Source: Holophagales bacterium (GTDB lineage Bacteria > Acidobacteriota > Thermoanaerobaculia > Multivoradales > Multivoraceae). Taken from it: a stretch of 47,574 nt of DNA. Each line of letters starts with the position of its first letter. Position 1 is the stretch's first letter. Location: contig VXUF01000093.1 of NCBI GenBank assembly GCA_009837085.1, positions 1-47,574 on the forward strand, given 5' to 3'. The position numbers and the translations under genes were made by a program. Under the pieces are notes generated by a model, which worked only from the letters and a program-made list of their open reading frames with translations, was not told the origin of the DNA and ran no database searches. Shown here in pieces: positions 9,205-16,566 of the stretch.

Positions 9205-9414
9205 GCGGAGAACTGGACTGCCCGTCGGTGTCCAGCACACCACGTCCGAAGCACTTCCTCACCCGCCCCCCGACCGGCCATAGTCGCGTCTGCGCTGTCT
9301 TCGTAGTATCCTCTGCGCACACTTGCTCCCCGCTCGACACACCGAAAGGTCTCGGGCGGGGTTACTTGTGCCATTGAGTGATGAGTAACGGGCCTGCAGA
9401 ACAGGGGCAGGTCT

Positions 9415-10845
9415 TCAGCGGCTCCGATCGAACCCGTCTCGGTCCCGGTCATCCCTAGCGTTCCACCGGAGCTGGTTCACCGTCCTCTCGACGCCTGCAC
9501 GATTGCGTTCATGTCGGCTTCGAGCCGCGTGTACGCGGTCGCCAGCCTCTCGTACTCGCCCACGAGTCGCTGATAGTCGGTCAGCAAAGCGTCGACCCGA
9601 CCGTTCAACTGCGAGACGGACCCGTTCAACTGCCTGACGGAGGCCGTGTGCTCGGCGTCGAGCCTCTTCAAGGATGCGGCGAGCAAGCGCTCCAGTTCGG
9701 TCATCGTCTACTCCCCCTCCTCGCTCAGTTCGCCGAGCGTCCGTCTCCGCTCTTCGATCTGCTCGTCGAGGTAGAGCATCAACTCGATGTCCTCCGCGAT
9801 CTGGCTCCTGTTCTCCGCGATCTGGTTCTGCTGCCACCGCCCCATCGCCCAGAGCCCGGACCAGATGGCCATGAAGACTCCGAACCCGATCAGTGCGGTC
9901 CGGAGCCATAGCATTCCGAGCATCCGGGCCGTGCTCCGGTGATCCGCTCGGATAGCGCTCGCGGTTCGCTTCAGCTCGTCTGCGGCATATCGCGTCGAGG
10001 TCTCGCCAAGCTCGCGCGCTAGCTTGCGCATCTCCTCCTTCGCCGTGTCCGCGATCTGCTGCCGGTACTCTCGAAGCGCCTCCTGGTCCTGCGCCGTCTT
10101 CTCGCTCAAGTCGACCGCGATACTCGGCGGCCTGGAAGTCTTGCTCATAGAGGGTTCCTTTCAGCCGTAGCCGCTGCCCCGTCTCCGGGTGGGCCACGGT
10201 CAGGTAGTGCTTGCCCTGGCGCGGCACCTCGTAGCCGGCCTCCTCGAACGCGGCGACCACGCCGGCGCGGTCGTGGACGAGACCGGCGGCGACCCGCTGG
10301 CGGAGGTAGTCGTCGATGGCGTCTCGGTCGGCGGCGTCGGCCGGGAACCGGCCCGGCCGGGTGCTGCGGGCGCGGTCCGGGTCATCCGGCCGCGCCCAGC
10401 CGTGTTCGTGGTTCATCGCCCGCTCCAGCAGACCGTAGGTCCTCTCCCAGCCCGGAGGGGCGATGTTGTGGCTCTTGCCCGTCTCAAGCTCCACGCGGGC
10501 GGCAAGGACGTGCACGTGCGCGCCGCCGTCGTCGTCGCGGTGAAGCACCGCCGACCAGGCGTAGCGGTCCGGCTCGAGACCGGACCAGGACACGTACTCG
10601 AACTGGTCGAGCGTCTCCTCGATCTCCCGGTCCGTCGGGTCATCCTCGGGCGCCCAGGCGATCACGGCGCTGCGGTAGCGGTGCTCGAAGTCCAGAGAGT
10701 CGGCGACCTGGGCGACCTGGTGCGGATCGCCGCGCAGCACCGTGACCTCGGCCCGCTCCTTGCCGACGTGATCGCGGTCGGCGAGGAGATAGTCCGCCGC
10801 GGCCGACGCGCTGCCCTGGCCGTGCTTCGCGAACGTGATCAGCAC
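9415..10845 (-). CDS. ColE1 MbeA-like relaxase (MOBP type)
   Basis: Nicking-transesterase of 476 residues that would cut oriT and pilot the strand during mobilization. Tyr19 in SAAADYLLADRD sits exactly where ColE1 MbeA has its catalytic Tyr19. The metal site is HRDDDGGAHVHV, with His102, His110 and His112. This is a classical three-His arrangement where ColE1 MbeA itself has an HEN variant. ELETGKSHN and RLKGTLYEQDF also parallel MbeA. Start is GTG at 10845, preceded by GAGGAGGAAGG and overlapping the mobC stop. The C-terminal 240 residues are low-complexity, Arg-rich and charged because the same DNA encodes mobB and mobD in another frame. Without the nested genes this region would look non-functional. 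Confidence 0.85.
   Translation of the reverse strand: MLITFAKHGQGSASAAADYLLADRDHVGKERAEVTVLRGDPHQVAQVADSLDFEHRYRSAVIAWAPEDDPTDREIEETLDQFEYVSWSGLEPDRYAWSAVLHRDDDGGAHVHVLAARVELETGKSHNIAPPGWERTYGLLERAMNHEHGWARPDDPDRARSTRPGRFPADAADRDAIDDYLRQRVAAGLVHDRAGVVAAFEEAGYEVPRQGKHYLTVAHPETGQRLRLKGTLYEQDFQAAEYRGRLEREDGAGPGGASRVPAADRGHGEGGDAQASARAWRDLDAICRRRAEANRERYPSGSPEHGPDARNAMAPDRTDRVRSLHGHLVRALGDGAVAAEPDRGEQEPDRGGHRVDALPRRADRRAETDARRTERGGGVDDDRTGALARRILEEARRRAHGLRQAVERVRLAVERSGRRFADRLSATRGRVREAGDRVHAARSRHERNRAGVERTVNQLRWNARDDRDRDGFDRSR
9477..9704 (-). CDS. MbeD/MobD-like mobilization protein, nested in the relaxase gene
   Basis: A 75-residue, highly helical coiled-coil protein starting MTELERLLAASLKRLD, which matches the N-terminal pattern of MbeD/MobD of ColE1-type plasmids (MTELE, then heptads). 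In ColE1 the equivalent helps mobilization and entry exclusion; that role is inferred. It lies completely inside the relaxase gene in a different frame, three bases after the mobB stop, with GGAGGGGGAG before its ATG. That strong ribosome site and the heptad pattern argue for a real gene. Confidence 0.7.
   Translation of the reverse strand: MTELERLLAASLKRLDAEHTASVRQLNGSVSQLNGRVDALLTDYQRLVGEYERLATAYTRLEADMNAIVQASRGR
9708..10148 (-). CDS. MbeB/MobB-like mobilization protein, nested in the relaxase gene
   Basis: A 146-residue protein: a helical, charged N-terminal half (MSKTSRPPSIAVDLSEKTAQ, then KEEMRKLARELGET), one membrane segment LRTALIGFGVFMAIWSGLWAMG at about residues 86-106, and a C-terminal coiled coil. 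MobB/MbeB proteins of ColE1-like plasmids have this design (N-terminal MbeB domain, membrane anchor) and stabilise the relaxosome at the coupling protein. AAAGGA precedes the ATG. It lies entirely within the relaxase gene in the same alternative frame as the mobD-like gene. Part of its 5' half (9931-10064) is duplicated at 23779-23912. Confidence 0.72.
   Translation of the reverse strand: MSKTSRPPSIAVDLSEKTAQDQEALREYRQQIADTAKEEMRKLARELGETSTRYAADELKRTASAIRADHRSTARMLGMLWLRTALIGFGVFMAIWSGLWAMGRWQQNQIAENRSQIAEDIELMLYLDEQIEERRRTLGELSEEGE
9931..10064. repeat. 134-bp duplicated segment, copy A (in mobB/relaxase overlap)
   Basis: Matches 23779-23912 in the same orientation with about three substitutions. 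This copy lies in the intact mobB-like and relaxase genes, so it is the likely source. Confidence 0.9.
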
Positions 10846-11198
10846 GGGCCTTCCTCCTCGCGCGGTGCAAGGTCTGGATCGCGGGTCAGCGTCAGTTCGC
10901 GGACCTCCCGATCCAGCGCGACCAGGTGGGCGATCACCTGCGCCGCGTCGGCGGCGCCGCGGTAGCGGTTCGCCCAGCGGGCAATCTGGTTCAGGTTGTT
11001 CCCGATGCGGGCAACCTGACGGGTGCGCTCGCGCACCGCCGCGGAGTCCTCCGCGGTCCATGTGCGGGTGCGGCGCATCGCCGCCCGCATCAGCTCCGAG
11101 AGCGTCGTGCCGGCGCTCTCGGCCTTGGCCCGCCACTCCTGCAGCTCGGCCGCGGTGACGCGGCAGTGCGCGATCGCTGTGCGGTGCGGCGTGGCCAT
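10839..11198 (-). CDS. MobC/MbeC-like relaxosome accessory protein
   Basis: A 119-residue basic protein, probably an oriT-binding accessory factor with a ribbon-helix-helix-like N-terminal half (TAIAHCRVTAAELQEWRAKA, then LSELMRAAMRR). The MobC hallmark RIGNNLNQIARWANRY follows. It should help melt oriT and recruit the relaxase. The open frame extends 43 codons further upstream, but that part is low-complexity Arg/Pro/Gly; the ATG at 11198 gives the family-like start. Its TGA stop overlaps the GTG start of the relaxase gene, which is typical translational coupling. Confidence 0.8.
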   Translation of the reverse strand: MATPHRTAIAHCRVTAAELQEWRAKAESAGTTLSELMRAAMRRTRTWTAEDSAAVRERTRQVARIGNNLNQIARWANRYRGAADAAQVIAHLVALDREVRELTLTRDPDLAPREEEGPC

Positions 11199-11506
11199 GT
11201 CTGGGCGGGGGGTTCGAAGGGGGGGCGGAGGCCCTCCCTCGCTAGCCCCTCGGGCGGAGTGAGCGAAGCGAGCGTAGCACGTGGGGTCTGCTAGCTTCTG
11301 GCTCCAACACCGCCTCCTACTGACCACAGAAGGAGACGAGAAACCCCCTCCCGGGGGCCTGCGGCTCGGCGGCAGGCCGTGAGTCAGCTTACCAGCGATG
11401 GTTCACCTTCCCCGTGTACACTGAGCACACGAGCTGGGCTCGGACAAGCCAGTCGAAGCCGCTCGTTGCCGTCTCGCCGTAGATCCAAAGCGCAAGCGCC
11501 GAGCAA
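11199..11506. other. Intergenic region with candidate oriT
   Basis: No gene was recognised in these 308 bases between the divergent mobC and restriction genes. ColE1-type modules keep oriT just upstream of mobC, so this is the expected place. A hairpin GGCCTGC...GCAGGCC lies at 11356-11378, followed by GTGAGTCAGCTTACCAGCG, which reads CGCTGGTAAGC on the other strand; the exact nick site cannot be set. A short CCCCC/GGGGG stem lies just before the hairpin. Confidence 0.35.
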
Positions 11507-14500
11507 GTGACGACACCGCAGGATCTCCCGGTGCAGACCGCCATTGATCTGGGCGCGCCGCCCCCGGATCAGGACCTCGACTGGGGTGATCTCACGGCCG
11601 GCGAACTGCTTCGACGCATTCGCAACACCAGCCGCACAGAGGCCGAGAAGGGCCAGTGGTTCGAGAACCTCTTCCTACAGCTTGCCCGGAACGAGCCTGA
11701 GTTCGAACTGGAAGAGGTCTGGCGCTGGGCGCAATGGCCACAACGCAAGCGTCTAACGGGCCTTTCCGGCCAGGACATCGGCGTAGACCTGGTGGCCCTC
11801 CACCGGGACGGAACCTGGATCGCTATCCAGTGCAAGTGCTACGCATCCCACCACCGCGTGACGAAGGCGGACGTGCAGAGTTTCTTGGCTGGCTCGCAGC
11901 AAGAGATCTTCGGCCTGCGGTGGATCGTCACCACGTCCCGTTGGGGCCGGACGGCAGAGAGTCTCATCCAGGACACGAACATCCGCCGGATCGACTTCCG
12001 CGGCTACCAAGACCGGCGGATCACCGCCGAGGAGATCAAGCGCCCGGTCCGGCAGCCCTGGCCGCTGCAACAGGAGGCGATTGACGATGTCCTGCAGGGC
12101 CTGAAGCACCACGATCGCGGCCGGCTGATCATGGCCTGCGGCACTGGCAAGACGTTTACCGCGCTGCGCATCGCCGAGCGATTCGTCCCGGCCGGCGAAG
12201 GCATGCTGTTCCTCGCCCCGACTATCGCGCTCGTCTCCCAGGCGCGCCGCGAGTGGCTTACCCACACGACTCGGCCCCTAAGCTCCCTGGTCGTCTGTTC
12301 CGATCCGTACGCGGGCGGCAGAAACGAGCAGGAGGACATCAGCATCTCGGAACTCGAATGCCCGGTCGTCTCGAATCCGGAGGAGATCGCGGCCAAGCTG
12401 ATGGGCGCCCCGCACACGAAGGTCGTGTTTTGCACCTACCAGTCCCTCCTGCGCGTCACCGAGGCCCAGGAGCGCCACGACATCGAGCCCTTCGCGTTGG
12501 TGATCGCCGACGAAGCGCACCGGACAACCGGTGTGTTGAACCGTCCGCGCGAGAAAGTGGACTTCCAGCTCGTCCACGACGGAGAGCGCCTGCTGGCCTC
12601 CAAACGTCTGTACATGACCGCAACGCCGCGCATCTACACGGAGCGGTCCAAGAGTCGCCTGGCGAAGAGAGAGATTGACGTCGTCGACATGAGCAACGAA
12701 GCGTGGTACGGCCCACAGTTTCACCGTCTCCGCTTCAAGACCGCCGTAGACGACGGGAAGCTCTCGGACTACCGGGTCGTCGTGCTTGGCGTGGACCAAT
12801 CCCGCATCACACCGGGACTGCGCACGCGGTTGGAGGATCTCGCCGGGAACGACCCTAAGCGACCGCCGACGCTGAACGACATCACCCGCGTGCTCGGCGT
12901 GTCTCTGGCGATCAACGGACTCAGTGAAGGGAAAGGAGTCGAGCGGCCGGGCCGCCTCGCTCGGACCATGGCCTACGCGAACAGCATCAAGCGCTCGAAG
13001 TGGTTCGCCGCAGCGTTGATGGACGCTCAGGTGAAGGGTGCGACGACGAGACGCCTCCGGGGTGACGAGAGGGCCTGGTCGGTGGAAGCGGAGCATCTTG
13101 ACGCTTCCGCCAGCGCTCTGGATCGAAACCACGCGCTGCGAAGGCTCAGCTCGGCGGGCAAGGACGGGACTCTCCGCGTTCTCTGCAACGTCAAGCTGTT
13201 CACCGAAGGTGTGGACGTTCCCAGTCTCAACGCCGTGGCCTTCCTCGATCCGCGCGACAGCCAGGTGGACGTCGTGCAGGCGGTCGGCCGTGTGATGCGC
13301 AGGGCCGAAGGTAAAGCCTTCGGCTACATCGTGGTGCCGGTCGTCGTTCAGCCCGGCAAGGACGTGGCGGATGCTCTACAGAACAGCCCGGAGGGCTACC
13401 ACACCCTGGGCAAGGTGCTGCGGGCCCTGCAGGCACACGACGAAAGGCTGCACGAGGACATCGCTCGCTTCGTCCAGGTACACGAACCGAAGCCGCCACG
13501 ACCGAATGCTCCGGGCGACCCGCGCGACGACGACCACCCCGACCTGTTCGCCGACCTCGAACTCAAGCCGGCTGACGAGGGGATCTTCGCCCACGTCGCC
13601 GCAGCGTCGGGCCTGGGACAGCCCGGCAAGCTGGTCGCCGACGAGATCGCCCGGGCAGTGCAGCGGGCAGCGGAGATCTTCCGTACCGAGGAAGTTGAGG
13701 AGCCTCTCGCCGACGCCTTGGACCTGCCGTCCGACAACGACCAGGACAAGAAGGCCGTTCGCATCGTCGCTGCACTGCTTCTGTGCAATGCCTGCCTGAT
13801 GCACCGCCGTCTGCGCGACATTCCGAACATGAGGATGCTCCCTGGCCTCGGGCGGGTCGGGGCCACAGACGACCCGTCGAGCGTGCTACGGGCGTCGTGG
13901 GGCACGATCCTAGAGCAAGACTACAGACCGGTGTTTGTGCCTGCGCTCGCCACACTCAAGGCGCTTCCGGCCAGCAAGAGCATTCAAGCCGCACTACGCG
14001 GCCTCTCGGAGTGCGCGGACAATCTCGCGGACAGCCTGAACGATCTCGGCTACGACCACGCCGGCCCGCTCTACCACCGGATTCTGGGTTCAGCGAAGAG
14101 CGACGGCGCCTTCTACACGAACAATCTCTCCGCCCTCATGCTCGCGCGGCTAGCGCTCGACGAGACCTTCGTGGACTGGGCCGACGCGGAGGCTGTGGGA
14201 CGATTGCGGATCATCGACCCGGCCTGCGGTACTGGCACCCTCCTCATGGCGGCGCTGCGCACGATCAAGGCGCGGATGCGGGAAAACGGTGCGCTGGGTG
14301 AGGGAGACGACGAGGCCCTGCACCAAACCCTGGTCGAGGACGTGCTGTGCGGGCTGGACATCAACCGCCACGGCGTTCAGCTCGCCGCTTGCAACCTCAC
14401 TCTCGGTGCCCCGTCAGTCAACTACGAGCAGATGAATCTCCTGACCATGCGGCACGGGCTCCAGGACGACGGTGAGGTGCGAGCCGGGTCACTGGAGATC

Positions 14501-15931
14501 CTACGATCGCCCACGGACGGCCCGACCATGCTCTTCTCCATGGCTTCGAATCTCTCGGGAACCGATGTCCTTGGAGGTGAGTGGGAGGCGGAGCCGGACG
14601 ACGCGGACTTCCCGCGCAGCAACATTGACCTCGTGATCATGAACCCGCCGTTCACCGCCAACGACAAGCGCGGTCGCAAGTTCACCGGAGACGTGAAGAA
14701 GAGGATGCAGGAGCACGAACTCCGCATCCGCAACGAACTCCTCGATCACGACCGGGACGCCGGCGAAGTCATCACCACGAACAGCATAAGAACGTTCTTC
14801 ACCCCACTGGCGGACCAACTGCTGCGCAGGGACCGCGGTGCCGTCGCGAAGGTGCTCCCGGCGACGGCCTGCGTAGGAGCTTCCGGCGAATCTGAGCGAC
14901 GGTTCTTTGCCGAACGCTTCCACGTCGAGCGCATCGTCACGTCACACGACCCGAAGCGGATCAACTTCTCCGAGAACACCGGTATCCACGAGTCTCTTCT
15001 CATCTGCCGTCGGCGAAGCCGCACGACCCAGAACGCACCGACCGAATTCGTGTCGCTCCGTCGTATGCCGGCATCGGCCAAGGAAGCGATCGAGGCGGCG
15101 GACGCCATCGCGGCGGGCAGCGAAACTTGGGGCAGCCGGACCTTCTGGCCAGAAGAGCGGATGCGAGTCGGCGACTGGACGCCCGTTCAGTGGTACGACG
15201 GTTCCTTGGCTGAAGCCGCCAATGCCCTTGAAGGGCATCCCGCGCTCGAACCCTTGGCGACGCGACACGCCGTAGGGCCTGCCGGGCGACGGATTCAAGA
15301 CGCCTTTCGGAGGTGCGACCCGAGTGCCGTCGGCGCAGTCGCGGGTTTCCACTCAGTGAGCAGTCAGCTTCGGCGAACCATGAAGGGTCAGAACGATGTC
15401 TGGTATCAGCCCAAGCCGGACAAGGACCGCCTGGCGAAGAGGTACTTGGGGCAGCGCAGTCAACTACTTCTTCCGATGCGGTTCCGAACCACCAACGGCC
15501 GGCTCACCGCAGTCTGGACACCCTCGCCATCCTTCGGGTGGTGGGTCCCCGTGGCAGTCAGTGACGAGCTTTCCGCACAGGCCCTTGCCGCTTGGTGCAA
15601 CTCCACTCCGGTGCACCTGATGCTGTTGAATCGCCGTGCCCGAACCCTCACCTACCCAGTCTGGCAGCTTGAGCACCTTCGCGAGATTCGAGTTCCCAAG
15701 CCCGACAGTCCGGCATGGGCCGCTTTGGCGGCCGCCTATACTCAGGCCTGCGAACTGGAGTTGCTGCCCATGCGCCAAGCGGAAGAGTGCACGGCGAGGC
15801 GGATCATCGACAGAGCAGCGGCGATGGCGCTGGGTGCTGACGAAGCCCAGTTCGCGGAGTGGCGCCGAAAGCTCTCCAGAGAGCCCACCGTCAGCAACGA
15901 GCCTGCGAACAGAACGGGAGACGACGTATGA
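11507..15931 (+). CDS. Type ISP-like single-polypeptide restriction-modification enzyme
   Basis: A 1474-residue fusion with the architecture of LlaGI/LlaBIII-type enzymes. An Mrr-like PD-(D/E)xK nuclease comes first (GQDIGVDLVA and AIQCKCY, about 85-130). An SF2 helicase-translocase follows, with Walker A ACGTGKTF near 210, ADEAH near 335, MTATPR, and QAVGRVMR near 590. A helical coupler leads to an N6-adenine methyltransferase with motif I DPACGTGTLL near 904 and NPPF near 1046, then a C-terminal target-recognition region. It should methylate one strand of an asymmetric site for self-protection and translocate to cleave unmodified DNA; the site is unknown. Start is GTG with a weak ribosome site. 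The last codons overlap hicB (ATGA). Confidence 0.88.
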   Translation: MTTPQDLPVQTAIDLGAPPPDQDLDWGDLTAGELLRRIRNTSRTEAEKGQWFENLFLQLARNEPEFELEEVWRWAQWPQRKRLTGLSGQDIGVDLVALHRDGTWIAIQCKCYASHHRVTKADVQSFLAGSQQEIFGLRWIVTTSRWGRTAESLIQDTNIRRIDFRGYQDRRITAEEIKRPVRQPWPLQQEAIDDVLQGLKHHDRGRLIMACGTGKTFTALRIAERFVPAGEGMLFLAPTIALVSQARREWLTHTTRPLSSLVVCSDPYAGGRNEQEDISISELECPVVSNPEEIAAKLMGAPHTKVVFCTYQSLLRVTEAQERHDIEPFALVIADEAHRTTGVLNRPREKVDFQLVHDGERLLASKRLYMTATPRIYTERSKSRLAKREIDVVDMSNEAWYGPQFHRLRFKTAVDDGKLSDYRVVVLGVDQSRITPGLRTRLEDLAGNDPKRPPTLNDITRVLGVSLAINGLSEGKGVERPGRLARTMAYANSIKRSKWFAAALMDAQVKGATTRRLRGDERAWSVEAEHLDASASALDRNHALRRLSSAGKDGTLRVLCNVKLFTEGVDVPSLNAVAFLDPRDSQVDVVQAVGRVMRRAEGKAFGYIVVPVVVQPGKDVADALQNSPEGYHTLGKVLRALQAHDERLHEDIARFVQVHEPKPPRPNAPGDPRDDDHPDLFADLELKPADEGIFAHVAAASGLGQPGKLVADEIARAVQRAAEIFRTEEVEEPLADALDLPSDNDQDKKAVRIVAALLLCNACLMHRRLRDIPNMRMLPGLGRVGATDDPSSVLRASWGTILEQDYRPVFVPALATLKALPASKSIQAALRGLSECADNLADSLNDLGYDHAGPLYHRILGSAKSDGAFYTNNLSALMLARLALDETFVDWADAEAVGRLRIIDPACGTGTLLMAALRTIKARMRENGALGEGDDEALHQTLVEDVLCGLDINRHGVQLAACNLTLGAPSVNYEQMNLLTMRHGLQDDGEVRAGSLEILRSPTDGPTMLFSMASNLSGTDVLGGEWEAEPDDADFPRSNIDLVIMNPPFTANDKRGRKFTGDVKKRMQEHELRIRNELLDHDRDAGEVITTNSIRTFFTPLADQLLRRDRGAVAKVLPATACVGASGESERRFFAERFHVERIVTSHDPKRINFSENTGIHESLLICRRRSRTTQNAPTEFVSLRRMPASAKEAIEAADAIAAGSETWGSRTFWPEERMRVGDWTPVQWYDGSLAEAANALEGHPALEPLATRHAVGPAGRRIQDAFRRCDPSAVGAVAGFHSVSSQLRRTMKGQNDVWYQPKPDKDRLAKRYLGQRSQLLLPMRFRTTNGRLTAVWTPSPSFGWWVPVAVSDELSAQALAAWCNSTPVHLMLLNRRARTLTYPVWQLEHLREIRVPKPDSPAWAALAAAYTQACELELLPMRQAEECTARRIIDRAAAMALGADEAQFAEWRRKLSREPTVSNEPANRTGDDV

Positions 15932-16140
15932 CCGAGATCATCTTCGAAGTCACGGAAGACGAGGTGGACGGTGGGTATTCAGCCAGCGCACTCGGGCACG
16001 GCATCCACACACAAGGCGACTCCGTCGAGGAGGTCCGCAGGAACGTCAAGGAGGCCGTCGACTGCTACTTCGACGACACCATGCCGAGGCCCAAGCTGAT
16101 CCGTTTGCACTTCGTTAGAGACGAAGTTCTCGTGGCGTGA
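15928..16140 (+). CDS. hicB: HicB-like antitoxin
   Basis: A 70-residue protein with the partial RNase H-like fold of HicB antitoxins: a beta-hairpin start (IIFEVTEDEVDGGYSASALG), then GDSVEEVRRNVKEAVDCYF, the usual helix with hydrophobic spacing. It should bind and neutralise HicA. It ends soon after the core fold, so there is no C-terminal DNA-binding domain and autorepression by HicB itself is unlikely. Its ATG overlaps the TGA of the restriction enzyme and its end overlaps hicA, so all three are probably one translationally coupled operon. Confidence 0.82.
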   Translation: MTEIIFEVTEDEVDGGYSASALGHGIHTQGDSVEEVRRNVKEAVDCYFDDTMPRPKLIRLHFVRDEVLVA

Positions 16141-16379
16141 AGCTGCCCCGCAACGTGAGCGGCGCAGCGCTGCAAGCGGCGCTGCGGCGCTTGGGGTACA
16201 CCGCCGTGCGACAGCGAGGCTCCCATCTGCGGATCACGACTCAGGTCAATGGGGAACATCACGAAGTGATCCCGCAGCACGCGGCGATCAAGGTGAAGAC
16301 GCTCTCGAGCATTCTGAAGAGTGTTGCGCGGCACCACGAGATGGACGTCGAAGAGCTCCTGCGCAAGCTCGACCTGTGA
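16137..16379 (+). CDS. hicA: HicA-like mRNA interferase toxin
   Basis: An 80-residue dsRBD-like toxin. It begins with the HicA pattern LPRNVSGAALQAALRRLGY, then RQRGSHLRI with the catalytic His in GSH, and ends with VIPQHAAIKVKTLSSILK, close to the consensus P.H....G.L..IL. The family cleaves mRNA in cells where HicB is lost. Start is GTG inside the hicB stop (GTGA). The order hicB then hicA is the reverse of many loci. Its place behind the restriction gene suggests a role in keeping the island or the restriction gene from being lost; that is inference. Confidence 0.85.
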   Translation: MKLPRNVSGAALQAALRRLGYTAVRQRGSHLRITTQVNGEHHEVIPQHAAIKVKTLSSILKSVARHHEMDVEELLRKLDL

Positions 16380-16566
16380 GCAACGATGACCTCCTACTTC
16401 CCGGACCGGGACGGTAGAGTTCCTCGCCAACCCGCTCACCAGGTCGCGACGACCGTGTCTGGGACGCGATCGGCGCCGCCATCGTTACTGGCTGAACAAC
16501 AACTCCTTTGCCTAAAGCTACTCTTTGCCCGTCGCAGAGTTCCCGCGCTCGCCGATCACCGGCGCC

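Noticed and set aside
10846-11136. Upstream extension of the relaxase by 97 residues
   Set aside because: It lies inside mobC in another frame, and the GTG with a strong ribosome site puts the catalytic Tyr at position 19 as in MbeA.
16380-16566. A small gene between hicA and the helicase
   Set aside because: Short frames there lack ribosome sites and resemble nothing.
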